Shown here piece by piece: positions 19,023-29,272 of a stretch of 64,000 nt of DNA (the first letter of the stretch is position 1; each line of letters begins with the position of its first letter). The stretch is from Tritrichomonas musculus (taxonomy: Eukaryota > Parabasalia > Tritrichomonadida > Tritrichomonadidae). A model generated the notes under the pieces. That model was not told the origin of the DNA. It saw only the letters and a program-made list of their open reading frames with translations, and did not search any database. The stretch spans positions 1,426,001-1,490,000 of the forward strand of contig JAPFFF010000009.1 of assembly GCA_039105265.1 (NCBI GenBank), read 5' to 3'. The translations under genes were made by a program, and so were the position numbers.

Positions 19023-20849
19023 ATGAGCGAAAAATCATTAATAAAAGGAAATGAAGAAGAATTTAAAACTATTGAAGTAGACAATCTATCTTACCGTCTA
19101 AATCTCTCAGAAAAAACAGCGAATATAGAGAAATGCGAAAAAGATCAGATTAAAGATATTTTTATTCCACGATCAATCAACTGGGACAATCAAGAATATA
19201 TTGTTACCAGAATATTAAAGGAATCATTCAAATTTGCAGATATCCGATCCCTTAGTTTTCCTCCTGATTCTGAAGTTCGAACAATTGAAAAATTTGCATT
19301 TTATAATTCAAAAATTCAAAAGATTTCAATTCCGCCCAGCGTTTGCGAACTTCACAAAAAGTGGCAACATGACACCTTTGAACTTAAGGAAATCAAAGTC
19401 ATGCCTGGTAATCAATACTACAAGAGCTACAATGACCAAATTGTTGTTGGCAAAACAGACCCAAAAAGTGACATTTTTGATGATTTAATTTTTGTCAGCC
19501 GTGAACTCACATCGTTCACATTTCCGCCGAACATCAAAAGAATCTCACCGTGTGCATTCATGAACTGTCAGATTGAAAAAATTATCATTCCTTCAGATGT
19601 CGTTGAAATTTCTGAATGTTCGTTTGCAAATTGTGTAAATTTGAATACCATTGAATTTTCCCCTGACTCACAACTTCAAATCATCAGAAAAAAGGCATTT
19701 TATGCTAATGGCATTACGAAAATAACAATTCCTTCACATGTCACTCAAATTTCAAAAAAATCTTTTTATTTGTGTGTTTTTCTTAGAAATATTAAATTTG
19801 AGAGAAATTCAGAACTTAAAAAAATTGAAAAGAAAGCATTCTTTTCTTCTTCAATTAAAAAAATTACAGTTCCTTCAACTTTTTCAATGCTTGAAGAAGG
19901 ATGGTGTCGCGGTATGAGTGATTTAATGAAAATAAATGTTATTCCTTACAATGATAATTATATGAGTTTAAATAATGGCGAAATTGTTGTCGGAAAAACT
20001 GACAATTCAAGTGAAAATTTTGATGATTTAATTTTCGTTAGTAAATATATTAATACGATCAAAATTCCTTCAAATATTAAAAGAATTTCACCTTACGCTT
20101 TCGAAGATACTTTTATCAACAAAATTCTCATTCCTTCACATGTAACTCGAATTTGCAAAAAGGCGTTTTTAAATTGTGAATTAAAAGTTTTTGAGGTTGA
20201 AAAAAATTCAGAACTTAGAATAATTGAAAATAAAGCATTTAGTTATTGTTCGATTGAAAGCCTCTTGATTCCAGAAACTGTTTGTACACTTGAAGAGGAT
20301 TGGTGCCAAGAAACGAATAATTTAAATAAAGTCACGATTATGCCAAATAATCAAATTTACAAAAATTTTGATGAAAATTTGATTATTGGAAAATCTGCTG
20401 ACTCTAAAAGTGAAGAATATGATAATCTCATTTTTGCAAGTCGTAATATCAAAAACACAACTCTCCCACCAAATATCAAATATATCTCACCACATTCGTT
20501 TGCTAGATCTTCAATCATTAGCATTATAATTCCACCATCAGTTAAAAAAATTGGAAAACTTGCATTTTATGATTGCGCGCAACTTAATCATGTTGAAATT
20601 TCGCACGACTCAGACCTTCAGATAATTGAAAAAGATGCATTCTCTTCTTCCTCAATTAAAAGCTTTTTCATTCCATCACATATCTTACAAATTGATAATT
20701 CCGCATTTTATAGATGCGAAAATTTAAAATTAATTGAAATTGATGAAAATATAAACCAAATGATTGAAATTAAATCATTGTTTGGATGTAGTAGCAGAAT
20801 AATCGTCATGATTCCAATAAAGGCGCGAAAACACGTTATAACTAGATAA
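19023..20849 (+). CDS. BspA-like leucine-rich-repeat protein
   Basis: A 608-residue protein built of BspA-type LRR_5 repeats (for example IKRISPCAFMNC, IEKIIIPSDV, ITKITIPSHVTQIS). Four larger blocks each contain a linker of the form VVGKTDPKSDIFDDLIFVSR, so the architecture is a repeated supra-unit of about 150 residues. The N-terminal 60 residues are charged. There is no signal peptide and no membrane helix, so if it reaches the surface the route is not classical. The stop TAA overlaps a UAAA polyadenylation signal. The next gene starts 200 bp downstream on the same strand. Role: probable protein-protein interaction or adhesion, by family. Confidence 0.85.
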   Translation: MSEKSLIKGNEEEFKTIEVDNLSYRLNLSEKTANIEKCEKDQIKDIFIPRSINWDNQEYIVTRILKESFKFADIRSLSFPPDSEVRTIEKFAFYNSKIQKISIPPSVCELHKKWQHDTFELKEIKVMPGNQYYKSYNDQIVVGKTDPKSDIFDDLIFVSRELTSFTFPPNIKRISPCAFMNCQIEKIIIPSDVVEISECSFANCVNLNTIEFSPDSQLQIIRKKAFYANGITKITIPSHVTQISKKSFYLCVFLRNIKFERNSELKKIEKKAFFSSSIKKITVPSTFSMLEEGWCRGMSDLMKINVIPYNDNYMSLNNGEIVVGKTDNSSENFDDLIFVSKYINTIKIPSNIKRISPYAFEDTFINKILIPSHVTRICKKAFLNCELKVFEVEKNSELRIIENKAFSYCSIESLLIPETVCTLEEDWCQETNNLNKVTIMPNNQIYKNFDENLIIGKSADSKSEEYDNLIFASRNIKNTTLPPNIKYISPHSFARSSIISIIIPPSVKKIGKLAFYDCAQLNHVEISHDSDLQIIEKDAFSSSSIKSFFIPSHILQIDNSAFYRCENLKLIEIDENINQMIEIKSLFGCSSRIIVMIPIKARKHVITR

Positions 20850-21011
20850 ACCATACTCATATTTATAAAATAAGATATAAAGATTTCAATTGGAGAACAT
20901 TTGCACCTAACATCAAATCATAAAAGTAGAATTACATAAAATGGATGTATTATTCTAAATAAAAATCATACTTTGAGCTAATTTATAATATTGAATATTT
21001 CCCGATCAAGT

Positions 21012-21021
21012 ACGATCAAAT
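21012..21021 (+). promoter_or_regulatory. ACGATCAAAT motif upstream of the glucosidase II beta gene
   Basis: The 10-mer ends 28 bp before the ATG at 21050. The identical 10-mer is found 36 bp upstream of the CYTH gene start (47429-47438, minus). The core resembles the ACGATA M3 promoter motif of T. vaginalis. Regulatory function is inferred. Confidence 0.3.
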
Positions 21022-21049
21022 TTTTGAATTAACTCAATTTTATTAATAA

Positions 21050-22177
21050 ATGATTCTTTTATTATTCTCTCTTAATATTTATGAATACTTAGGTATTCCT
21101 TACAGCAGATTTGCTTACCATATGCAACATATGAATTTGGAAAAAAAAACTTTTACATGCTATGACGGCTCAAAAGAAATCCCATTATCAAAATATAACG
21201 ATCATCATCGTGACTGCGATGATGGAAGTGATGAAATGGGAACAGCAGAAGGGCCAGAAGATATTCCTTTTACATGCCTCAATCATCCATATATAAAGAA
21301 AAATATCAGCCGATCTCAAGTTAATAATGGCGTTTGCGATTGTTGTGATGGATCAGATGAAAATCTTACAGTTGATTCTGACGTACAATGCCCAAATACC
21401 TGCGATCAACTTAACAAGCCAAGATATATAACACTAAATGATTTGAAAGGCGTTGTAATCAATGGATTATCACATCGTAGAGTTTTGAAAGGCGGGGGAG
21501 AAAAACTACTAAATCGCACAAATAACTTTTTAAACCTTTACCAACAACAAATCAACGAAACACAACAACAAATTGATATTTTAAAGGAAGAATTACAAAA
21601 TTCAGGACCAATTCCATCAATTTATCAACGACATCCTCTTATTACTACTCTCTGGAATAAGATATTTTTCATTCAAGGTGATATTCATTTTAGCGAAGTT
21701 TTCCATGGAATAGAAGGAAAAATCAATTATTTAAATTACAAAATCGATAACTTGAAAGCAAATATCGATTATACAAAATACAGATATGCAGGAATACTTG
21801 ATAATAATATATCAATAGAATTTCTTCCACTCTATAATGTTAGTTTCCCTCGTGGTGAATACGATTTCTTGTTTTTACAAGAAATGCGTAAAGGAAATGT
21901 GTCACTTGGTAAATTTAAGTCGTTTGATGAAAAAAATCGAATAATTATCCTTGAAAATGGTGATTATTGTCCTGAGATTAATGAAGGAAGAAAAACTACA
22001 GTTAGAATTGAATGTTGGAACGAAGGACAATTATTTGAAGTCAACGAAGTTAGTCCATGTGTATATGAAGCAAGAGTTGGAACTCAAGAAACTTGTGATA
22101 CAAGCGATCTTTTTAATCTAATGGACAAAACGTTTGAAGAACTACTTGAAATTAAGAAGAAGAATTTTTACAAATGA
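21050..22177 (+). CDS. Glucosidase II beta subunit-like protein (PRKCSH family)
   Basis: A 375-residue ER protein. A short N-terminal hydrophobic segment (MILLLFSLNIY) can act as a signal peptide. Residues about 36-115 hold the two cysteine-rich LDL-receptor-A-like modules of the family, with FTCYDGSKEIPLSKYND then CDDGSDE, and SQVNNGVCDCCDGSDE. A coiled-coil part (about 165-195) follows. The C-terminal third has the mannose-receptor-homology pattern, with GDYCPEINEGRKTTVRIEC and a final CVYEARVGTQETC. The beta subunit recruits N-glycans and holds the catalytic alpha subunit in the ER. It is short for the family and has no HDEL/KDEL at the C-terminus (it ends KKNFYK). Trichomonads make unglucosylated Man5 N-glycan precursors, so its expected substrate is glucose re-added during folding quality control. 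Confidence 0.85.
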   Translation: MILLLFSLNIYEYLGIPYSRFAYHMQHMNLEKKTFTCYDGSKEIPLSKYNDHHRDCDDGSDEMGTAEGPEDIPFTCLNHPYIKKNISRSQVNNGVCDCCDGSDENLTVDSDVQCPNTCDQLNKPRYITLNDLKGVVINGLSHRRVLKGGGEKLLNRTNNFLNLYQQQINETQQQIDILKEELQNSGPIPSIYQRHPLITTLWNKIFFIQGDIHFSEVFHGIEGKINYLNYKIDNLKANIDYTKYRYAGILDNNISIEFLPLYNVSFPRGEYDFLFLQEMRKGNVSLGKFKSFDEKNRIIILENGDYCPEINEGRKTTVRIECWNEGQLFEVNEVSPCVYEARVGTQETCDTSDLFNLMDKTFEELLEIKKKNFYK

Positions 22178-22404
22178 AGATAATCAAGTTAATTTTTAAT
22201 TTTATTTTTTTTTTAATCTTATTCGTAATATTAATAATTTTTGAATTATATAAAACATATTCTAATACTAAGAAACCTAAGTTAGTTTTATCATATTTAA
22301 TCAAATATAATATAAATTTTTATTTTAATATATTTGAATAAAATAATTAACAACATCAAATTAAAATTATTTCAATATTTAACAAATTTATAAAATAGTT
22401 TAAG

Positions 22405-25400
22405 TTATAAATACATAGTTGTAATAGATTGATGCATTCTTAGTTTCAAATCATTGATTAGGCTATATCTTTGAACATATTTGCCAACAGCGATCACTTG
22501 AATTGACTGATGAAACTCTAAGAAATCTTTTTCATCAACATTCTGTATAATAATATATGAATTTTCACTTTGAAGTAACGATTTGGTTCCCCAATGACCG
22601 GTAATACATTCAACAAAAAGATTCAAAACAAAAGGTGTAAGCTGACTGAGATAATCTGCGATCCATTTCTTCCTCTCATCATCAATTCCTTTCCATATTA
22701 TGCAATTCGAAACTGTTTCAGGGTCAGAAAAATTATTTTTAGTACATATCATTCTTAAGTACGTTGGCTCAATTTTTTGATAAATTGCTGTCAAACGACT
22801 AAAAATCAAGTTAGGTGGAGAATTTAAGTAACAAATATCCTTCCAAAATGAATAAGGTATAGTATAATTTAATTCTTTCGGAGATGAATATAAAAGAGCA
22901 GCAACAAAGGCAGTTTCTTCACAGTTTTTAGGTTTATAATTGGTAACTGGCGTGTAATTTAATTCAGGTAAAAATGACAAAATCTTTTCCTCACTAGTTT
23001 CTGGAATTGCTGATGAATTAAAATTATAATCAAATGTATGATCTTCAATATATTTTGGCTTCTGACGTAATATGTGCAAGAAAAATGATGCTATTTCATA
23101 TGATATTAATGTGGATATAGGCAAAAAGTTGTATAATTCAGGTGTCATAATTTCGTTGTTGGGGAATGAAAGAAGAATTTGATGAGAAAAACAAGGTTTC
23201 CACTTGAAAACTTCGTTTTGAATTTGATTATAAAAAGATTCTTCATTAAAAACAAATTTTTTCCATCTAAATTTGATATTTTGAGGGTCAACTTCAGATT
23301 GATTAAATCTAATATAAAATGTGAGGGGAGGTATAATTAATGATTGAGATGTACAATCGATAGTTGCTGGACTATTGAAGGCTTCATCTAAACTTATCTC
23401 AAACGATGTATGTTTATTATTATTTTCATCAAATATAATATTTAAATATATAAATTCATCATCTTGCAATGGACAATTTTCGAAATAAATGACATTTTCT
23501 TGATCATTAAATCGATTTGCATCATCGATTCTATATTCGGAAGAATTGCAAAAAAATAATTGGTCAAGGAAATTAGTTAATGGGAAACATTTCAATGAAT
23601 TATTCATTGAAAAGAACATTTCAATCTGCGCATCCAGGTTATCGACATTATCTTCAAAATAAAATGGGAAACATAAAGTAACCCATTCGTTAATCTTCAT
23701 TATTTTCTTTTCCAAAACAATTTCATTTTCGTCCAACGAAGAAGGTGGGCTGATAATTGCAGGATGACAATCGACATAATTTTCGACATCATCAACGTTG
23801 AATTGAGAGACTGTTAGCTTTTTCTTAGTTTCTATTGGATTTATAGAAAAGTTCAAAAGTCCTTTCGATTCGACATCAATACTTGTGACACCAATGTAAC
23901 ACAAACCATGACTTTGCTTTCGCGACAAGCGATTATTATTAGAACTATAAGATTTGCGGCGGATATTAGCAATCCTATGCTTTGGAATCAATCTATTTAT
24001 AACTCCAATTATTGAATCAAGTGATGCTATAAAAGGCTCATTTTCTTTGTGAATAATTTTTAATAATCTTGTTATATTTTCAACGAGAAAAGTATTACTA
24101 TTAGATACAATCAGTAACATCGAAACTACATGGCGAACTCTCACAAAGAACTCAATTACACTATCAGTTATATCATCTGATCGAATAATAAATGTCACCC
24201 CACTAAATTCTTTTAATTGCTTTTCAGATGGATTAAAATATACACAATTATTAGAAATAACATAGATATTTCCTTGCTTCAGTACTTGAAAGTTGATATT
24301 TTCTGAAAAAATGCTAGCTGTCATGTTATATGGCCCAAACGCAGATTTCTTGTATCTATTCCATTTTGCTTCAATCTCTAGCATTAAGAAATCGATAAAA
24401 TAAGAACGTTTATCAGGATCATCTTTTATCGAATACAGAACTTTTTCAACAAAACTTGTAAATTGACATTTTTTCATGCTTTTTAAATCAACATTTGTAT
24501 CGAAAGGCATTTGATCTGCATTAAGTAAAGCAAACGATACATATTTATGAGTGCATTCAAATTGAGGAAAGTTTAAAATAATTTCCAAAGCAAAATGAGA
24601 GACAATTCTATTAGTATCTTCTTGCATTTGTGCATCAACGAAGATTGAGCTTGTTTGAAAGGGAAGAACGAAATCATCATCGTCATCACATATTCTTGGA
24701 ATTAAAATTTCTGCGTAATTTGATTTTGTCGCTGTTCCAAAACCATATTCGAATGTATAATCGACGATTGTTGAAGCTGCAAGTCTTGCAGTTATAAAAA
24801 TAAACTCACAAGAAGGCTGTAAAAAAATATTAACGTCTTGTAACGAATTATTTCGAATTAAAACAGAATGAAGATGAGGTCTCATTTCAATCAAAGCTTC
24901 ATTACTTGAATCACAAATAATAGGTTGACTTCTATAGAAAGCGTTTCGACTTTTTCCAAGCATACAAACTGTTAATATCAATTGCGGATCCATCGTTACA
25001 CTCGAATGTACATTGAATGTCATTCTCATATCAGCTGTTGGATGCAGCGGTGTTGATACGTAAAAGGAAGATTCGTCAAATGAAATCAAAGTGTCAGAAA
25101 TCTCGACATTTTTCAAATCTTTTTGTTGTGTCCGATTAAAGAATGAATTTCTCATCGTTTCAACCGTCGCGCGATGCGGTTTAACAGAAAATTCATTCTG
25201 TGAATGATTGAATGCAAAAATAGGCAACGGTGTCATATGAAAGATCATTAATTGCGAAAAATCATTTATACTTTGATTTAGTGAAATCAAAGAACGGTTA
25301 ATTTTGAATGCAATCATTGAAATTTCTTCTTCATTGAATAAAGAACAAAATTCTTTAATTAACATGAATTCTTTTAATGCTGCATACTTAAAAATGTTAT

Positions 25401-28400
25401 GAAAGCTCAAATTAGGCTCAAATTCAATTATCAATTTTTTGACAAAATTGAGATCCTTCACAATTTTTGAATTAAATTGAAAGTAGCTTTGAAAATTACA
25501 ATCATAAGTGTCAAATTCACTTATGTATTGAATTGAATGATCTTCAGTTTCAATTGCAATGTTCTTGTCATCAAAAAAAGTGACAATTCCATCAAATTTT
25601 TGACCATTCATTGAAATGGCCGATACATGACAATTCATTCTTAACGTATCAATTGAATTGTTCATGACCAAAAAAAGTGCCAATTTTTGTGCATATGAAA
25701 AACCGCCTTTTGACTCAATTCTTTTGAAATATGAATCAATTGTTATCTTGTTGAATATCGCCTTCAAGTAGTCGGCAATCAAAAAGCAGTTCTGGAAACA
25801 TGTCAGCCGATCAGTTTGATAATAAAACATTATTTTTTCTTCATTCAAATACGTGCCAATGAATTCAAGACAACTGTCAATGATTGACAAATCAACGGAT
25901 TCTATTAAATAGAGAATTAACATCATCGTTTGCCTAACAATTTCATAATTTCCAGTAATCAAACATTTCAAAACAAGGTTTTCAAAATTAATTTCATTTT
26001 CAATTTTGTTTTTATTTCTATCTTTTTCATTCGTTTCTTCTTCTTCTTCATTAAAATTAAATTTTATGTTTGGCTTAATTATATTCAATAAAAGTAAACT
26101 TCGTAACATTCGATTTTCATTGAATTTCATATCAACTTTTTGAATGTTTTGTGAAATTGAAAAAAAGGTTTGTTCGGAATACAAAAGTGCTCTTGTTGGC
26201 AACTTGTCAATCATTTCAAATGTGATTTCAGATCTTATTAAAAACTCAGGCATTAAGAAGTACCACAATTTGAAATTTGGTATGAAATTTGAAATGATTT
26301 CATTTGGAACCATCAAAAAGTATTGACGAAGATGATAAATTTGAGGGACGAAATAGATAAAAACGCTCCGAAAAGAAGAAGAATCCTGATAAATAGAAGA
26401 AGAGAATAGAGTGATAAATTTAATACAAATTGATTTGTCTTGATCCAAGACATTAAAATCAATATCATTTTTGAAATAATGTGAAATATTGGCGAATAAT
26501 TGAGGCTGAATTTCAGAAACATTTTTACATTTTTCAATGAACTTTTCTTCAGTTAATTTGCCAGTTCTGACTTTGTCAAGAATGATATTAATCTCATTAA
26601 TAATGAATGAATCATCCAAATTAGCAACATATGAATTATCAATGACTTTTTGAAATTCATTGACAATCTTTTCATCAAGTCCAAAATGATCAAATTGAAG
26701 ATTCCGATTTTTCCCCTTAAATTCTTCAAAAACAATGAAATCTTTCTCAAATTTATAGAATGATTTATCTTCTTCTATTTTATGAAGAAGCATTTCAAAA
26801 GCAAAATGAATTGATCGTTCAACAACCTTAAAAATTAAAGAACAACAATTCTTACGAACACAACTTCCAATCGAAAAGAACTCAATAATCGTATAAACAG
26901 AGAATTGGTAATCGTAACGAATGTTTTCAACGACAAGAATCAATTCTTTGAAAATATTAAAAGAAATGGAAGATAACAGACGTTGTTCATTCCATTTGCC
27001 ATCCATAAACAGTTTCAAATCTTTGATAAAATGATCTAAAACAACTTGAATAAACGTCATTAACATTTGATTCTCATTGAGGATCAAATCAGATTGAATT
27101 TGCCTTAATAATGAAGTTGCATCCGAAGCAAATATAAAACTCGAATCTAAAGCAAGTTCACAAAGAACTTTGAGAGAAACAGTTGTCAATGATTTTGTTA
27201 AATAATTCGAGTTAGGAAGATATTTAAACAACAAGACAGAAAATTGTTCAGTGAAAATTATTTTTGACAACAAAGTTGAAGATTTTTCGAGATCAATTTT
27301 TGCGAAATAATCAAAAGAAACCAGAAAAGAAAAGACAATTTGTCTATGCAAATATTCATAATTAATATCATAGAAAACATCAATGAATTTATCTAAAATT
27401 TTCAAAAGAATTTCCGTATCACAATCACCGTTCATTATTTTGAATGGCAAAAACAATAGAAATGCTTGTGAAATCCTTTTATTTTTAGAATCAATCAAAT
27501 TACAAATGATACTTTCAAGTGGTTCAATATCTGGAATATTGTTGAAATTCAAAGACGGCCAACCGCCACAACCGATAAAATAAGTAGAATAAATTGAAAG
27601 TTCATATGAAAAGTGCTCAATAATTGACTCGGTTTTATTTTCCATATTTTGAATGTCTAACAATTGGTCGTCAAAACCAACAAAAAAGGAAGGAAGAGTG
27701 AATCGTGAATCAATGAGAAGCATCATGCTTTCAACTATCAAACAATGCGATGGCCTTTTCAGATCAAATGTCCATGCATTTATTTTGGCCGGCGAATGAA
27801 CAACCTCGTCACGAACATGAATTCCATTTCGAATCAGAAAAATTCGACAAATTGAATACTCAGTCTGTGGAATTTCAAAGAGAAACGATATGAAAAGTCC
27901 GTTAGTTGCAATTGATGCTGTATCTTTCAATTTCCAAGGAAGAAGGTCTTTAAAAGGCGATTTAAGTTCATTTTTTCCTTTTTGCAATGAAATTGAACGA
28001 ATGTAAAAAATTTCTTTGTTCATAAAAAAGAAGGTTTTTACACGAGGACTCGAACCGAAGTCAATTGAATACAGATATTGACCATCGGAGACGATAGGTG
28101 GTGAAAATGGATACGCTTTGAATGAGGTACGGTTACGATAGGATATCCGTATCGGATAATGACTTCCATCGTTCGGATCAACAAAAGAAGCAGGCGTTGA
28201 AATTGACGAAAAAAGAAGAAATTCTTTGTTGTCTGTTGGATTTGCTGCTGTGGTTTGAATGTTCTTGACATAGGCTAATGAATACTGTTCATCATTCGTG
28301 GGTAATGGAATTTTGTGGGGTTTGTTTGATGCGTATCGATATAACGGAATAATTTGAATGTCTTTTTGGCCGCCAACAAAGAGCTTGCTGGTAGATGTTG

Positions 28401-28989
28401 CTATCGAGGTTGGCGTTTTTGGTTCTTCACCTATCGGTATAGATAATAATGGAGGAATTTCAAAATCTGGAACAAAAGTTGATGATATATTATAATTCTT
28501 GATACAGTCAATGGCATGCTGGGCATAGGTTTTACTATATCGATCTTGATTTGTTAGATCATTGTTGGTTAAAAAGTAGGCCATTGCATGTAATGATTGC
28601 GTGTATGATGCTAAACAAAATTGCAATCCAATATTATCTTTTATTTCTTTAACTATTTGAAATTGAGAACTAAATAAATCATATTTTAATATTTTGCAGG
28701 TATTTATATTAAAATAATATAAAAATCGAGATATTTCAGTGAATGATTTTTTTCGTGATAAATCTGTTTCAACAGTAACTTCTTGGTTTGGAGTAGAAAA
28801 ATTATTCATAATTGTAGTTTCGTTTAATTTTTCTTGCGATTTTTGATTTTCAACAAAAATATTTGCATTTTGGTCAAAGTTAATAAGATTTTCCATCGCC
28901 GAATTTAAATCTTCTTTTGGAACAGCGTGCGAGTATAAAGCTGTTATGATAGATTCAGGTATCTGCTCATCATTCCTATGATGAATCAT
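22405..28989 (-). CDS. Very large protein (2194 residues), possible HECT-like C-terminus
   Basis: One unbroken 6.6-kb frame. I do not recognise the protein as a whole. The N-terminal third has a beta-propeller-like character (for example LFVGGQKDIQIIPLYRY, SDGQYLYSIDFGS). The middle is helical, armadillo-like repeats. A small beta domain around 1170-1230 (GQKFDGIVTFFDDKNIAIE) precedes a beta-rich region. The last 100 residues loosely follow the end of a HECT ubiquitin-ligase domain: a LNLFVECITGHWGT stretch like the FxxFxTG motif, then LINDLKLRMHQSI like the final helix. The usual catalytic cysteine (TCF motif) is not evident. A degenerate or divergent HECT-type protein is one possibility, at low confidence. 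No membrane segment is obvious. It faces the GTB1-like gene tail to tail. Confidence 0.6.
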   Translation of the reverse strand: MIHHRNDEQIPESIITALYSHAVPKEDLNSAMENLINFDQNANIFVENQKSQEKLNETTIMNNFSTPNQEVTVETDLSRKKSFTEISRFLYYFNINTCKILKYDLFSSQFQIVKEIKDNIGLQFCLASYTQSLHAMAYFLTNNDLTNQDRYSKTYAQHAIDCIKNYNISSTFVPDFEIPPLLSIPIGEEPKTPTSIATSTSKLFVGGQKDIQIIPLYRYASNKPHKIPLPTNDEQYSLAYVKNIQTTAANPTDNKEFLLFSSISTPASFVDPNDGSHYPIRISYRNRTSFKAYPFSPPIVSDGQYLYSIDFGSSPRVKTFFFMNKEIFYIRSISLQKGKNELKSPFKDLLPWKLKDTASIATNGLFISFLFEIPQTEYSICRIFLIRNGIHVRDEVVHSPAKINAWTFDLKRPSHCLIVESMMLLIDSRFTLPSFFVGFDDQLLDIQNMENKTESIIEHFSYELSIYSTYFIGCGGWPSLNFNNIPDIEPLESIICNLIDSKNKRISQAFLLFLPFKIMNGDCDTEILLKILDKFIDVFYDINYEYLHRQIVFSFLVSFDYFAKIDLEKSSTLLSKIIFTEQFSVLLFKYLPNSNYLTKSLTTVSLKVLCELALDSSFIFASDATSLLRQIQSDLILNENQMLMTFIQVVLDHFIKDLKLFMDGKWNEQRLLSSISFNIFKELILVVENIRYDYQFSVYTIIEFFSIGSCVRKNCCSLIFKVVERSIHFAFEMLLHKIEEDKSFYKFEKDFIVFEEFKGKNRNLQFDHFGLDEKIVNEFQKVIDNSYVANLDDSFIINEINIILDKVRTGKLTEEKFIEKCKNVSEIQPQLFANISHYFKNDIDFNVLDQDKSICIKFITLFSSSIYQDSSSFRSVFIYFVPQIYHLRQYFLMVPNEIISNFIPNFKLWYFLMPEFLIRSEITFEMIDKLPTRALLYSEQTFFSISQNIQKVDMKFNENRMLRSLLLLNIIKPNIKFNFNEEEEETNEKDRNKNKIENEINFENLVLKCLITGNYEIVRQTMMLILYLIESVDLSIIDSCLEFIGTYLNEEKIMFYYQTDRLTCFQNCFLIADYLKAIFNKITIDSYFKRIESKGGFSYAQKLALFLVMNNSIDTLRMNCHVSAISMNGQKFDGIVTFFDDKNIAIETEDHSIQYISEFDTYDCNFQSYFQFNSKIVKDLNFVKKLIIEFEPNLSFHNIFKYAALKEFMLIKEFCSLFNEEEISMIAFKINRSLISLNQSINDFSQLMIFHMTPLPIFAFNHSQNEFSVKPHRATVETMRNSFFNRTQQKDLKNVEISDTLISFDESSFYVSTPLHPTADMRMTFNVHSSVTMDPQLILTVCMLGKSRNAFYRSQPIICDSSNEALIEMRPHLHSVLIRNNSLQDVNIFLQPSCEFIFITARLAASTIVDYTFEYGFGTATKSNYAEILIPRICDDDDDFVLPFQTSSIFVDAQMQEDTNRIVSHFALEIILNFPQFECTHKYVSFALLNADQMPFDTNVDLKSMKKCQFTSFVEKVLYSIKDDPDKRSYFIDFLMLEIEAKWNRYKKSAFGPYNMTASIFSENINFQVLKQGNIYVISNNCVYFNPSEKQLKEFSGVTFIIRSDDITDSVIEFFVRVRHVVSMLLIVSNSNTFLVENITRLLKIIHKENEPFIASLDSIIGVINRLIPKHRIANIRRKSYSSNNNRLSRKQSHGLCYIGVTSIDVESKGLLNFSINPIETKKKLTVSQFNVDDVENYVDCHPAIISPPSSLDENEIVLEKKIMKINEWVTLCFPFYFEDNVDNLDAQIEMFFSMNNSLKCFPLTNFLDQLFFCNSSEYRIDDANRFNDQENVIYFENCPLQDDEFIYLNIIFDENNNKHTSFEISLDEAFNSPATIDCTSQSLIIPPLTFYIRFNQSEVDPQNIKFRWKKFVFNEESFYNQIQNEVFKWKPCFSHQILLSFPNNEIMTPELYNFLPISTLISYEIASFFLHILRQKPKYIEDHTFDYNFNSSAIPETSEEKILSFLPELNYTPVTNYKPKNCEETAFVAALLYSSPKELNYTIPYSFWKDICYLNSPPNLIFSRLTAIYQKIEPTYLRMICTKNNFSDPETVSNCIIWKGIDDERKKWIADYLSQLTPFVLNLFVECITGHWGTKSLLQSENSYIIIQNVDEKDFLEFHQSIQVIAVGKYVQRYSLINDLKLRMHQSITTMYL

Positions 28990-29272
28990 AAAAATTACTT
29001 ATTTTCTTATATTTTCAGAAATCTGGATTCGGTGAATTTCTTCAACAACTTTTTGAGATCTCAATATTGAATGTTTTGAGATAAAAAGAATTTTTGAAAC
29101 CTACCGATCAAATTTTAATAGCATACACTCAATATATATATTATATTTTTATTTTAACATCTAAAAAAAATATCACTTATATTTTATAATATAAATGCTA
29201 ATATTACTTTATAAAATATACCAACATGATTAAATAAATTAGAGACTGGAAAGTTATGTAATTTTGTGGCTA
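28990..29272. other. Intergenic spacer
   Basis: 283 bp between two minus-strand genes. It should contain the promoter of the large gene. A CTCAAAAAGTTG stretch lies about 60-75 bp before its ATG on the coding strand. No canonical initiator is visible. Confidence 0.4.
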
